Below, piece by piece: positions 52,712-62,195 of a stretch of 64,000 bases of DNA (position 1 is the stretch's first letter; each line of letters starts with the position of its first letter). The notes under the pieces are model-generated. The model made no database searches. It was given only the letters and a program-made list of their open reading frames with translations, and was not told the origin of the DNA. The DNA lies in NCBI GenBank assembly GCA_043801445.1, contig JAZDMB010000031.1, positions 18,267 to 82,266 on the forward strand, given 5' to 3'. The DNA is from JAZDFP01 sp043801445. Lineage in GTDB: Bacteria > Planctomycetota > MHYJ01 > JACQXL01. The translations under genes and the position numbers were made by a program.

Positions 52712-55321
52712 TTATTTAACATCATCTCCACCCTGCTTGTACTGATGATTCGGCAAACAGGTATTCCTAAAAGGAATTATCTCCAATATATCAGCAGTCA
52801 TTTTGATTGTTACCGACCCGAATTGCGAGGTGGCTAAAATACCAATATTTTTCTCATTACGCATTTCAATAATATTCTCATCTGTTTCATCTCCTTCATT
52901 GTTAATCAAAGCATATTTGGGATTTACCATTTCCATTAATTCTTCTATATAGGATCGTTTATTCTCAGATTTAATTACAAGACCATGGTGGGGTATCTGT
53001 AAAATATCACCTCTTAGATCAAGCCGGTTATTATTGAATAACCAATCCATCCCTTTTGCCTGAATATCACCGCATAGAATTATAGTTTTATTACAATATG
53101 GAATTTTAATAACCAGAGAAAGGTCATTCTGATTGATATGCCGATATTTTTTTATGTCAAGCAACGGCGGACCTAAAACATCGGCAACAATCTCAGAGCA
53201 GATATTTATGCTATTACCCTGAACGATTTGTTCTACAGGAATCTGATACGAGTTCACCAAACTCAGCATTTTTTCGCCGTCTTCAGAATAACCAAAATAA
53301 GGACTGATTAAAACATTTTTTACAGGGAATCGCTCCAGGATACTCTGGACACCGTTGATATGGTCTAAATGAGGATGCGAAAAAATAATGGTATCTATTC
53401 TGGTGATTCCTTTTCCCCAGAGAAAAGGGATAATGACTTGTTCACCGATATCGCGTGACCCCATTGTGCCGGCATCATAGATGATTGTTTTGCCGTCGGG
53501 TGTTTCCATTATAAAACTTGCCCCCTGGCGGACATCAAGCATCGTTAAAGTCAGACCGTCTTTTTTGCAATCTAAATTAGTACTAACCGCCCAGCCTAGA
53601 AAAACTAATACAAATATTGTTACTGCTGTGATACCTAACGGTATTCTATTTAATAACATCCCGTAAGGGATAAAATATTTCTGGCTTATGAATTTCAGAC
53701 GATAACCAATAAGCCATAGAAAAAATAATAGGTAAAATATCCAAACGAATATTGAAGGAATATCAGGCAGATAAAAATAGGCAAACGGGAAATGACTGAA
53801 CCAGTCCACAATTTTCATAACTGCTACTGCCAGAAAAGAAATCAACGGGTTAAGATAAGAATAAATTCCTAACGCTATAAAAGGCAGATTAATAAAACCA
53901 ATGACCATTATAAGAAAAATCAGAGGCGAAAGAATAATATTGGTAATAACAGCGATAGGAGTAACGATATTAAAATAACACAAAACAATTAGAAAAACAC
54001 CAAGACAGGCAGACATAGATACCGCAACAGAGTTAACCAAATACTTCTTAAAAATAACTACACATTTCTGAATAATTGTAGGTTCAATAAATGTCGGTAC
54101 AAAATCGTCTATATTTTTGTAGCGGAATAACAAGAGGAATAAAGGACTTAGGCTGATAATAGATAAAACCGAGATGAAAGAAAGTTGAGCGCCGGCGCTA
54201 AAAACCTCCTCAGGGTTATAGATGGCTATAATTAATGCGGCTAACGTTAATGAATTAAATGGATTTGATTTACGATTAAATATCTCCGCACCGAGATAAA
54301 CAACTATCATCACCAGAGACCTGCTGATAGGCGTGGAGAACCCGGTCAGCAAAGCATATAATACCGCACTGATTATCAATACAACAGCCCTTTTCCGCCC
54401 TGTCATACCCAACAATCCCAAAACGATAAAGAAAAAACCTGCCAGCATTGCCAGATGTAAACCGCTGACAGAAAGATAATGGATGGTGCCTGTCTGCATA
54501 AATTGATTTTCCATCGTATCGGGAATAATTGAACGATTACCTAAAAGAAGCGCCTTGATTAAAGATGCTTGTTGTGAGTCAAAATAAATATCAATTTTCT
54601 TTCCCAGAAAGTTTCTAAGTCGCTGTAAAATATTCCAAATAGCATTGCCTTCATTAACACCCCAATATGAAATGTCTTCTGCGCTTTTTATCTGAATGGT
54701 TTTATAAATATCCTGTTGTTTAAGAAATCGCTGGTAATCAAATTCATCGGGATTGGTAGGACCACGAATAGAATAAATTCTGCCTAGAATACGAACACGG
54801 TTACCGTACTTTATAAATGATAAATTCTCTGCTGATTCCAACCCGTAAAAACTCACTCTGACCTTGCCGTTCACAAAAGATTTTTCATCAGCCCATGACA
54901 TGATTCTTGCATTAATAACGAAATAACCTGATAGTTTATTATCCACCTCAGTAAATTCATTTTTTAACTGGTAATACAACGGTTCATCTATAACTTGTCC
55001 TTCCAGATAAACAGGTACATTTTCCGCCTTGAAATTAGAGATATGATTCGCTGGATAATGATAGGCGATTAATAAACGAGCCGAACCAGCAAGAAAACAT
55101 AAGATTATAAGAAGGGCATCAAGAATAATGGTTTTACGTAATCCATTAAAAATAAGACCTGCAATGAAAAGAACAATGAAACAACCCAAGATAACAATAA
55201 TTATTTTTGACAGTAAATGCTCAAATGGAAAATCGGAGAAATAATCAGATAAAGCGATGCCGCTGATAAATGCAATCGCTATAGGAAGGAAAGGACGGGA
55301 AAGGGGAAATTCACTCTTCAT
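52712..55321 (-). CDS. comEC: DNA-uptake channel ComEC/Rec2
   Basis: 869 residues: N-terminal helices and a soluble OB-like domain (about 70-230), the competence domain with TGTIHYLSVSGLHLAMLAGFF and TGFSTPISRSLVMIVVY, then a metallo-beta-lactamase-like domain (about 590-850) with FSHPHLDHINGVQSIL and CGDIQAKG. It moves single-stranded DNA into the cytoplasm. A family C repeat (53632-53671) is translated between the two domains as FIPYGMLLNRIPLGITAV. The gene overlaps rsmA by 11 bp. Confidence 0.93.
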   Translation of the reverse strand: MKSEFPLSRPFLPIAIAFISGIALSDYFSDFPFEHLLSKIIIVILGCFIVLFIAGLIFNGLRKTIILDALLIILCFLAGSARLLIAYHYPANHISNFKAENVPVYLEGQVIDEPLYYQLKNEFTEVDNKLSGYFVINARIMSWADEKSFVNGKVRVSFYGLESAENLSFIKYGNRVRILGRIYSIRGPTNPDEFDYQRFLKQQDIYKTIQIKSAEDISYWGVNEGNAIWNILQRLRNFLGKKIDIYFDSQQASLIKALLLGNRSIIPDTMENQFMQTGTIHYLSVSGLHLAMLAGFFFIVLGLLGMTGRKRAVVLIISAVLYALLTGFSTPISRSLVMIVVYLGAEIFNRKSNPFNSLTLAALIIAIYNPEEVFSAGAQLSFISVLSIISLSPLFLLLFRYKNIDDFVPTFIEPTIIQKCVVIFKKYLVNSVAVSMSACLGVFLIVLCYFNIVTPIAVITNIILSPLIFLIMVIGFINLPFIALGIYSYLNPLISFLAVAVMKIVDWFSHFPFAYFYLPDIPSIFVWIFYLLFFLWLIGYRLKFISQKYFIPYGMLLNRIPLGITAVTIFVLVFLGWAVSTNLDCKKDGLTLTMLDVRQGASFIMETPDGKTIIYDAGTMGSRDIGEQVIIPFLWGKGITRIDTIIFSHPHLDHINGVQSILERFPVKNVLISPYFGYSEDGEKMLSLVNSYQIPVEQIVQGNSINICSEIVADVLGPPLLDIKKYRHINQNDLSLVIKIPYCNKTIILCGDIQAKGMDWLFNNNRLDLRGDILQIPHHGLVIKSENKRSYIEELMEMVNPKYALINNEGDETDENIIEMRNEKNIGILATSQFGSVTIKMTADILEIIPFRNTCLPNHQYKQGGDDVK
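53632..53671. repeat. Family C element inside comEC
   Basis: TACCTAACGGTATTCTAT, then AACATCCCGTAAGGGAT. Copies at 41783-41822 and 57266-57305 are intergenic. Confidence 0.8.
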
Positions 55322-56225
55322 ATTTTAATAGTTTACCAAAATATGATTTGAAATTATTAAATAATCTTAAGTATTCTTCAGGCGTTATTCTCTGAGGTCT
55401 TAGTGTCGGCTCTATTTGAGATACTGACAATAATTCCTCTATTTTTGATTGCTGCGAGTCAATTCCAAGACTGTCAAAGGCATTTTGTAATGCCCGAACA
55501 ATGATTTTACGCCGATATGAAAAAATAAGTTTTAATAATTTCTTAAGCAGGTAATAATCTGTCTTTAAGAAGTCAGCCGGGAATCTTTTAGTCGGGGTCA
55601 ATAAAATCAGGCTGGAATAGACCTCCGGCTTGGGCCAGAAGACATCCGGCGGCACTTTTCTGAGCATCTTGCTTGTGGAAAGATAATGGCAAATAATGCT
55701 GACCGGACTATAGTTATGAGCGCCCGGCTGAGCGGTCAGACGCTGGGCAATCTCAAGTTGGACCATCAAAAGCATCATTTTAATCGGTAATTTGCTTTCT
55801 AATAAAAGCATAATTATCGGCACCGCTGTCTTATAGGGCAAATTAGAAACTACCTTTATTGAGCCGGCATTTTTATCAATAACATCAAGCACATCAGGAT
55901 TTATCCTATCCCTCTTTCTATTAAGAATACTGGTTCTGATAAATTTTATATTCGGTAATTCGCCGTATAATTCGCGGGAGATTTCCAGAAGGTTTGAATC
56001 AATTTCTACTGCCCAGATATATCCGGCGTTTTGCGCCAGAAGATGAGTCAGAATCCCAGGACCGGAGCCTATCTCTAAAACATTATCATCGGAAGAGAGT
56101 TCTGCTGTTTTGATAATGTAATTCAGGAAATTGGTATCCATTAAAAAATTCTGTCCCAGAGTCTTTAATGCGGTAATATTCCTTGCCCTGAATAATTGCA
56201 ATAGATTGGCTTTATTTAATTCCAT
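55311..56225 (-). CDS. rsmA: 16S rRNA dimethyladenosine transferase
   Basis: 304 residues. SAM-binding text: TLGQNFLMDTNFLNYII, VLEIGSGPGILTHLLAQ, AVEIDSNLL and the catalytic VVSNLPYKTAVPI. The C-terminal helical domain follows (FPADFLKTDYYLLKKLLKLIFSYRRK). It dimethylates two adenines near the 3' end of 16S rRNA. It lies between rluD (6 bp) and comEC (overlap), in one leftward operon. Confidence 0.95.
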   Translation of the reverse strand: MELNKANLLQLFRARNITALKTLGQNFLMDTNFLNYIIKTAELSSDDNVLEIGSGPGILTHLLAQNAGYIWAVEIDSNLLEISRELYGELPNIKFIRTSILNRKRDRINPDVLDVIDKNAGSIKVVSNLPYKTAVPIIMLLLESKLPIKMMLLMVQLEIAQRLTAQPGAHNYSPVSIICHYLSTSKMLRKVPPDVFWPKPEVYSSLILLTPTKRFPADFLKTDYYLLKKLLKLIFSYRRKIIVRALQNAFDSLGIDSQQSKIEELLSVSQIEPTLRPQRITPEEYLRLFNNFKSYFGKLLKYEE

Positions 56226-56231
56226 TTTTAA

Positions 56232-57266
56232 TTAAGATTGTTCTTTAAGTAATGAGACAACGATTTTAATATCATCCGTTAATGGTGCTTCTAATGTCAT
56301 TTTCTCATTAGTCTTAGGATGGTAAAAAGTCAGGCGTGCCGCGTGGAGCGCTTGACGGTTGAGGATGCATTGATTCCTATCATCCGCTACCCCTGAATTG
56401 ATATCCGAGAGATACAGTTCCTCACGCAGGCCATAGGTCTTATCGCAGACCACCGGATGACCGATTGATGCCAGATGCACCCTGATTTGATGTGTTCGAC
56501 CGGTTTTAGGTAAAACCTTAACCAAGGTAAATCCCTTAAAGCGTTCCTGGACTTCATAATATGAAAGTGCCCCGCGTCCCTCATCTTTTTTACACACCAT
56601 CATCTTTTTATAATCCTTGCTATGCCGGCTGATTGATTTTTCTATCACATCAGAATCAAACTCCATCTCCTTTTCCACTAATACAATATATTGTTTCTCT
56701 GTCTTGCGTTTCTCAAATTGTTGTGCCAAATTGAAATGGGCTTGAACAGTCTTTGCGGCCAGAATAACCCCGCTGGTATCTTTGTCCAGCCGATGTACAA
56801 TGCCGGGACGATAAATGGGAATATCACCTTCTTTTGCCTGTATTCCTTTGGGTCTATTGGGAACCGGCAGGGTCCCGCAATGATGAAGCAAGGCGTTAAC
56901 AAGGGTATGTTTCCAGTTACCACCGGCTGGATGCACAACCATACCCGGCGGTTTATTAATTGCAATAAATTCGGTATCCTCATAAATAATATTCAGCGGT
57001 ATATCTTCAGCCAGCATCTGAGGTTTGATTAATGCCGGTAATTGAACGTGGATAATATCACCCTGATGTAACTGATGGCTCGGCTTAGAAGCAAGATTAT
57101 TGACTTTGACTAATTTATCCTTGATAAGCCGCTGGAGCAAGGAGCGGGAATATTCCTGGAATCTTCTGGTCAGATAAACATCAAGACGATAATCCTCAAG
57201 AGTTGATTTTTTGACAATAATCTCTATGCAAGTGAGATGCTCATAATCTATCTGAAGTGGTTTCAT
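56232..57266 (-). CDS. rluD: Pseudouridine synthase RluD family
   Basis: 344 residues. An S4 domain (about 20-80, RLDVYLTRRFQEYSRSLLQRLIKDKLVKVN) precedes the synthase domain with the catalytic Asp in GIVHRLDKDTSGVILAAKT, PKTGRTHQIRVHLASIGHPV and RQALHAARLTFYHP. RluD modifies helix 69 of 23S rRNA; RluC-type activity is possible. A family C repeat (57266-57305) abuts the start codon. Confidence 0.93.
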   Translation of the reverse strand: MKPLQIDYEHLTCIEIIVKKSTLEDYRLDVYLTRRFQEYSRSLLQRLIKDKLVKVNNLASKPSHQLHQGDIIHVQLPALIKPQMLAEDIPLNIIYEDTEFIAINKPPGMVVHPAGGNWKHTLVNALLHHCGTLPVPNRPKGIQAKEGDIPIYRPGIVHRLDKDTSGVILAAKTVQAHFNLAQQFEKRKTEKQYIVLVEKEMEFDSDVIEKSISRHSKDYKKMMVCKKDEGRGALSYYEVQERFKGFTLVKVLPKTGRTHQIRVHLASIGHPVVCDKTYGLREELYLSDINSGVADDRNQCILNRQALHAARLTFYHPKTNEKMTLEAPLTDDIKIVVSLLKEQS

Positions 57267-57305
57267 ACCTAACGGTATTATATTTCATAGTATCCTGTAA
57301 GGGAT
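57266..57305. repeat. Family C element at the rluD start
   Basis: TACCTAACGGTATTATATTT, then AGTATCCTGTAAGGGAT. It begins at the rluD start codon and makes up its leader. Confidence 0.8.
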
Positions 57306-57332
57306 CAGCCATAAAATAAAGGAAGGAGGTTT

Positions 57333-57746
57333 TTACTCTAATAATCTGATATAATGGTCTTTATTATGCTCGAAAACATAGAGTGCGGCAAAGACCCAGT
57401 TATCGCGCCAGCCCGGCGCATGCGATTTACACCATTCTATGGCAATTTTATTGCGGTCGGGCGACTGTTTTATCTTTTCCCCCTGAATCCAGATTTCCTT
57501 TTCAATCTCGGCTAACTCTGTTTTTATTTCCGTGGCAGGATTAATCGTGCGTGTTTTTAAGATGTATAATTTTATCGCCAATTCATCTGTAGGTAAATCC
57601 ACATCTAAATGCGTTTTTAGTTCAGTCTCCTTGAATTTCTTTATCGCATCCTTGTTATTGCGTATGAAATCTTCAAGGTCTTTTTCCAATTCCTTATATT
57701 GTCCCAGACAATAATTCTCAGAAAGTTTTTTCAACTCCTCTGACAT
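57333..57746 (-). CDS. Small helical protein, unknown
   Basis: The start is set at 57746 (MSEELKKLSENYCLGQYKE) because GGTGGGAA lies before it; the frame is open 23 codons further with no site. 137 residues, charged and helical (LEKDLEDFIRNNKDAIKKF, TEIKTELAEIEKEIWIQGEKIK), ending WCKSHAPGWRDNWVFAALYVFEHNKDHY. No family recognised. It lies upstream of rluD on the same strand. Confidence 0.65.
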   Translation of the reverse strand: MSEELKKLSENYCLGQYKELEKDLEDFIRNNKDAIKKFKETELKTHLDVDLPTDELAIKLYILKTRTINPATEIKTELAEIEKEIWIQGEKIKQSPDRNKIAIEWCKSHAPGWRDNWVFAALYVFEHNKDHYIRLLE

Positions 57747-58188
57747 ATGAATATTCCCACCCTGATTTATTGGCACTGAAGAATTTAGCATAATCTCGGC
57801 AAAAACTAATTCCACTAAGACATCAATGTTATAGACATTGATACAGTATCTTAATATCTACCTGATGTCAATAATTACATATTTTAATTTTGATATTATG
57901 CGACCATCACAGAGTTGGTTCATGTAGTTTATCGCCCTATATATAATAACGGCTAAAATATGAAAAAAGATGAGGGATTTGTGGGGAAAAATAAGGAACT
58001 TATTCTGAATCAACCACCCGTACGGGATAGAACACAGATAAACACAGAGCCCTAAAAACTACGCAGATATTCAAGATAAAATATAATTTTTTCTTGGTCT
58101 CAGATGGGTGAAAAAGTAATTTCCTCAAAACCTCTTGTATTGTCAGTGTTAATCTGCGAAAATCTGCGTCCTATTTGGCGTATACGGG
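57747..58188. other. Intergenic repeats
   Basis: No gene seen. Dispersed repeat words include GAACACAGATAAACACAGAG (58031-58050) and TTAATCTGCGAAAATCTGCG (58149-58168), beside the end of the BatA-like gene. Confidence 0.6.
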
Positions 58189-59877
58189 CTAAAGAGACGT
58201 TCTTCCTAATATCCAACTTAATACTAATAAAATCCCGGCTGTAAATATTGACCAAGGGGCGAAATCAATCCTTCTGATTTCTTTTTTAATATCATTATTT
58301 GCGGGAGGTTGTACTGTATCCATAACCGATATGCCGTTATTGTCCGATTCCTCTTCGTTGCACAGCCCAGAACCCAGCGTATAATCTTTGGATAAAGGAT
58401 GAAAGTAATTTATCAGATTGGTCCAGAAAATAGGGAACGAAGGCGTTAATGTCCAATCTACTGAATCAATCTCACTACGCCATTCTACTGGGAAATTGAG
58501 AATAATCATTTGTTGCTCTCCCCTTTGCCACTCGCCGAGCAAAACGCAATCTTCACCATCTAAACCCCTTGCCTTTATAATCGGCTTGAGGTATTCCTTT
58601 TCTACAGGCAGAAGTTTTACGGCTGAAGGTATGTTATTGAATACATTCAGGTCGCAGTATTTTAAGATAGGCGACGAAGTATCTATGCCGGTAACAACCG
58701 GATTGATTGTTTCTCCCTGATAATTCCAGAAGAGATTATTTGCAGGGATGCTGTTGATAATTATTGACTTAGCAGGCAGGGTTACGGGAAGCGTCTCGTT
58801 AAAGACGGTGATATCGTGGTACGAAGATGTATCATCCAAAAAGATGGACGGGATTGACTTTAATGCCTTTATAAGCGCAGGACTCTTTTTACCGATTATA
58901 TTAATGCTGTATGGGTCGGGAGTCATCAACCAAACCTCATTATCACGCATCATTTCGTCTTTACTATCCAAGACAATCTTCAGACGCGATTTTTCCGGCA
59001 GATGGACATCATTGAAAAATAAATCTCTTTTCTCATTGGTACCGAGATTAATCTTCTCATGCCCCAATACCTTGTCAGGACTATCTTTAAATGTGCTTAT
59101 CACGTCTATAGCGATATTATTCGCCGGGCGTGATGAATAGTTTTTAACTGTTACAAATATGTCATAGTAATCTTTTTTGTTCGGAGTAGGAGTTGCCGCG
59201 GCGTGAATAATTGCCTTATTATCGGAGGGCTGACCCACTAAAATCAGGTGCGGTTTTTGGCTGAACCTGTTTAATACTGATTCAGACGGGAGTTTATCGG
59301 AGCAGAAATATAATTCTCCTTTAATACCCTGGGATAACGAAACCAATGTCTCCACATCAGAAGAAATCTCCATCAATGTCAGATTATTAATCACATTAAA
59401 CGTCTCATAACGCTTGAGTTGTATGAATGACTTCAGAGGAGACACCTGATATAAAGAAACTGTTGTATCTGCAGGCGATTTCACAATCACTTCTTTTATC
59501 TTTTCTTTCATAACTGCCCAGCGACCGCCTGCGATTACACTATAAGTATTTCCGCTGCCTTCAAAACTGGCGCTTCCCATACTGGCGGAGTTATCTATGA
59601 GGAAAACGAGATGGAGCGGTTCGGGTTGGGTAATCCGCCAGACCGGCTTTGCCAGGGCAAAGGATAAGAATATCACCGAGAGGATTTGGAGGAACAGAAT
59701 CATATATAACCGGCTCTTCTTGCGGACCGGGCTGGCAGTTATATACTGCTCAATCTTTTTCCAGATAAACAAACTACCGATATCACGACGCTCGGGCCTC
59801 TGCCTGAGCCGATGCAATATTACCACCAACGCAATCGATGATAATGCCAATAACCCTAACGGGCTTTCAAGAATCAT
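58189..59877 (-). CDS. BatA-like membrane protein with VWA domain
   Basis: 562 residues. An N-terminal BatA segment (helices at 7-20 and 60-82, LGLLALSSIALVVILHRLRQR and RRDIGSLFIWKKIE) leads to a VWA domain starting LVFLIDNSASMGSASF (MIDAS DxSxS, about 92-98), and a long beta-rich part to a final helix (about 540-556). Such proteins work with a MoxR ATPase and a DUF58 protein, perhaps in assembling envelope complexes. The DUF58 gene lies 15 bp upstream; no MoxR gene is adjacent. Confidence 0.88.
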   Translation of the reverse strand: MILESPLGLLALSSIALVVILHRLRQRPERRDIGSLFIWKKIEQYITASPVRKKSRLYMILFLQILSVIFLSFALAKPVWRITQPEPLHLVFLIDNSASMGSASFEGSGNTYSVIAGGRWAVMKEKIKEVIVKSPADTTVSLYQVSPLKSFIQLKRYETFNVINNLTLMEISSDVETLVSLSQGIKGELYFCSDKLPSESVLNRFSQKPHLILVGQPSDNKAIIHAAATPTPNKKDYYDIFVTVKNYSSRPANNIAIDVISTFKDSPDKVLGHEKINLGTNEKRDLFFNDVHLPEKSRLKIVLDSKDEMMRDNEVWLMTPDPYSINIIGKKSPALIKALKSIPSIFLDDTSSYHDITVFNETLPVTLPAKSIIINSIPANNLFWNYQGETINPVVTGIDTSSPILKYCDLNVFNNIPSAVKLLPVEKEYLKPIIKARGLDGEDCVLLGEWQRGEQQMIILNFPVEWRSEIDSVDWTLTPSFPIFWTNLINYFHPLSKDYTLGSGLCNEEESDNNGISVMDTVQPPANNDIKKEIRRIDFAPWSIFTAGILLVLSWILGRTSL

Positions 59878-59892
59878 GTCTATAAAAATTAT

Positions 59893-61095
59893 TTATCTTA
59901 ATAGTTTTCTTTGTCTTAACAAACGAAAAACCACATCTTCTAAAGGCGTCCGGGTATTAAGATGAAAATACTTTATGTTATGTTTCAGGCAAAAACTATT
60001 CCACCCTTCTGAAAAACTTGAGAAAATATGCCGGTATTTTGAAATCGTCTTATTATCTATCCGGATAACCTTTTCTTCTCCCGATTCCGAATCTCGTAAT
60101 CTGTATAAACCGTTTAAAGATGGTGCTTCATCAAAGTCGGAAAAAATATGCATTATATTTATTATGAAACCTTTATTATTCAATCTTTCCAGAATCCGAT
60201 GCAGTAGCAAAATTTCAGGGCTTCCCAACCCGTTAGAAAGTTGACCGCAGTCATTCTGAAGCGATAGCGAAGAATCTCTTTGAGACCCTTCACTTCGTTC
60301 AGGGTAACTATCGTCATCTTTATCTTTAATTATGGTTCTTTCTAACGGGGCATGGCTATCATCACCCCCGCCTGACCGGGTATCCCCGCCCGGATGGACA
60401 TCCGTTCGGACGGACAATCGGGCAGGTATATTCTCAAACAAATCCGATAAAAGAATAAAGAATCCTTTCTTGTTTATTATTTTATCAAATCTAATGCAGG
60501 CATCGTATATATTGGTTTGCCCGATTGGTTCTAATTTCCTCAAAAAAGCCATCATTTCAAAGAGTTGCTTATCTGATTTAAAGATTCCGGACGTATGAAA
60601 GCTATTGTGGCTGAAAGCAAATAAATGAACCGGTTGACCAATAATCAAACCGATGTAACCCAATACCGCGACAAGTTGTTTGGCATAATCTATCTTGGAA
60701 ATCACATCCCCGCCAGAACTAGTCTTTCGGGCTGGTAGTCGGGCAGGTATTTGAATATTGGTTGATAACATCGATGCGGATATATCCAGCAGGATATATA
60801 AAGGGACACTTTTCTCTTGTGCAAATTCTTTAATATATAATCGTTCTAATCTGGCAAAAGCGTTCCAGTCAATATATCTGGTTTCATCGCCGTGTGTGTA
60901 GTCGCGGTGACCGGTAAACTCAAGCCGTCCTCCTCTCCGACTCATTATCTGCTCGCCGACTGTCCCGGAAAACAATATCTTCTTAACGACAAACCTCAGT
61001 TTCTCTAATTTCTTAATAAATTCTTCCGGGAAGACATCTATTTCTTTCGTAGATTTAGATTTATCTGAAGATTTAAGAACTCTTAACAAACTCAT
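59893..61095 (-). CDS. DUF58 protein interrupted by translated repeat elements
   Basis: 400 residues versus about 300 usual. The family core is clear: LEFTGHRDYTHGDETRYIDWNAFARLERLYIKEFAQEKSVPLYILLDISASM (about 55-106) and a VWA-like remainder. Extra segments are translated repeats: PARLPARKTSSGGD (about 112-125), ARLSVRTDVHPGGDTRSGGGD (about 223-243), and a 50-residue stretch (about 246-297) from family A element A8, which itself contains another dispersed repeat. All are in frame. The inserts lie in loops away from the RxYxxGD core, so function may be kept. It precedes the BatA-like gene and lacks a MoxR neighbour. Confidence 0.85.
   Translation of the reverse strand: MSLLRVLKSSDKSKSTKEIDVFPEEFIKKLEKLRFVVKKILFSGTVGEQIMSRRGGRLEFTGHRDYTHGDETRYIDWNAFARLERLYIKEFAQEKSVPLYILLDISASMLSTNIQIPARLPARKTSSGGDVISKIDYAKQLVAVLGYIGLIIGQPVHLFAFSHNSFHTSGIFKSDKQLFEMMAFLRKLEPIGQTNIYDACIRFDKIINKKGFFILLSDLFENIPARLSVRTDVHPGGDTRSGGGDDSHAPLERTIIKDKDDDSYPERSEGSQRDSSLSLQNDCGQLSNGLGSPEILLLHRILERLNNKGFIINIMHIFSDFDEAPSLNGLYRLRDSESGEEKVIRIDNKTISKYRHIFSSFSEGWNSFCLKHNIKYFHLNTRTPLEDVVFRLLRQRKLLR
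60199..60354. repeat. Family A element (copy A8) in the DUF58 gene, with nested repeat
   Basis: Left arm ATGCAGTAGCAAAATTTC ... CCCGTTAGAAAG, right arm CTTTCTAACGGGGCATGG. The right part of the core (TTTATCTTTAATTATGG) matches A1 reversed. Inside sits a further hairpin repeat, CATTCTGAAGCGATAGCG ... AGACCCTTCACTTCGTTC (60249-60305). Confidence 0.9.
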
Positions 61096-61254
61096 TTTTT
61101 AAATATTAAGAACACGAATCTGACGAATAGATACGAATAATTCACTCGCCCGCAGGCGAAGTCTCGCCTCCGGCTAATGGGATTAGCTTAATTCGCGTTA
61201 TTAGTGTTTCCGTAATATTCTTTTATCATAATCTTTCATTTTACGCTAATTATT

Positions 61255-61282
61255 TTGACTTAGTTTATCTTTATGGTATTAT
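61255..61282 (+). promoter_or_regulatory. Predicted promoter of the YebC-family gene
   Basis: TTGACT (61255-61260), 16-bp spacer, TATTAT (61277-61282), about 85 bp before the start; a TAAGTATT-type dispersed repeat lies in the leader. Confidence 0.45.
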
Positions 61283-61369
61283 CAAAAGAAGTATTAAGTA
61301 TTCGAGTATTTAAGATATTCCGATACTTATTACTCACTACTTATTACTTCTTTATCGGAGGCAAAAAAT

Positions 61370-62098
61370 ATGTCCGGACATTCACATTGGGCAACTATCA
61401 AGCATAAAAAAGGGGCTACTGATGCCAAGAAAGGGAAAGAATTTTCCAAGGTAGGACGTTTATTGATGGTGGCGGTTCGTGAAGGCGGAACCGACCCTAA
61501 AACCAATTCGAAACTCCAATACGCCATGGAAAAAGCTCGGGCTGTTAATATGCCCGGTGAAAATGTCGACCGGGCTATAAAAAAAGGTGCGGGTGAACTT
61601 GACGGCGTAATATTAGAGACTATTGTTTACGAAGGCTATGGACCTGGTGGCGCCGCAATCATGGCTGAAGTCCTCTGCGATAACCGTAACCGGACATCTT
61701 CAGAAATCAGAAAAATATTTGAGTTGCATAACGGCAAATTGGGAGCCAGCAACTCGGTTAACTGGTTCTTTGAACGAAAGGGTATTATTACTATCATTGC
61801 TGATAAAACCAAGGAAGATGCCATAATGACAACTGCCCTGGATGCCGGGGCAGAAGATGTCACTTCCGAAGGAGATACTTTTGAAGTAACTACCAACCCT
61901 AAAGACATAGAAAAAGTCAAAACAGCCCTTAAAGAAAAAGGCTTTGCTCATAAAACCGCTGATATTACCCTGGTCCCTAAAAATTATGTTACCCTGAATA
62001 AACACGACGGTGAAAAGATTATCAAGCTGATGGAGTCATTAGAAGACCACGACGATGTCCAGAATGTCTATTCCAATTTTGATATTGCTGAAGAATAA
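61370..62098 (+). CDS. YebC/PmpR family protein
   Basis: 242 residues. The start MSGHSHWATIKHKKGATDAKKGKEFSK, then GPGGAAIMAEVLCDNRNRT and KLGASNSVNWFFERKG, are the family signature. YebC proteins bind DNA as regulators and, in recent work, help ribosomes through proline stretches. TCGGAGG lies 8 bases before the ATG. ruvC, a frequent neighbour, is absent. Confidence 0.96.
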   Translation: MSGHSHWATIKHKKGATDAKKGKEFSKVGRLLMVAVREGGTDPKTNSKLQYAMEKARAVNMPGENVDRAIKKGAGELDGVILETIVYEGYGPGGAAIMAEVLCDNRNRTSSEIRKIFELHNGKLGASNSVNWFFERKGIITIIADKTKEDAIMTTALDAGAEDVTSEGDTFEVTTNPKDIEKVKTALKEKGFAHKTADITLVPKNYVTLNKHDGEKIIKLMESLEDHDDVQNVYSNFDIAEE

Positions 62099-62195
62099 AT
62101 GTAATGTATTAGCAGATTGGAACCACTCCCGATTGAACATTATTCATTGAACATTGTTATTTCTTCTGCGGATAACTTCATTTGGATAAATAATT

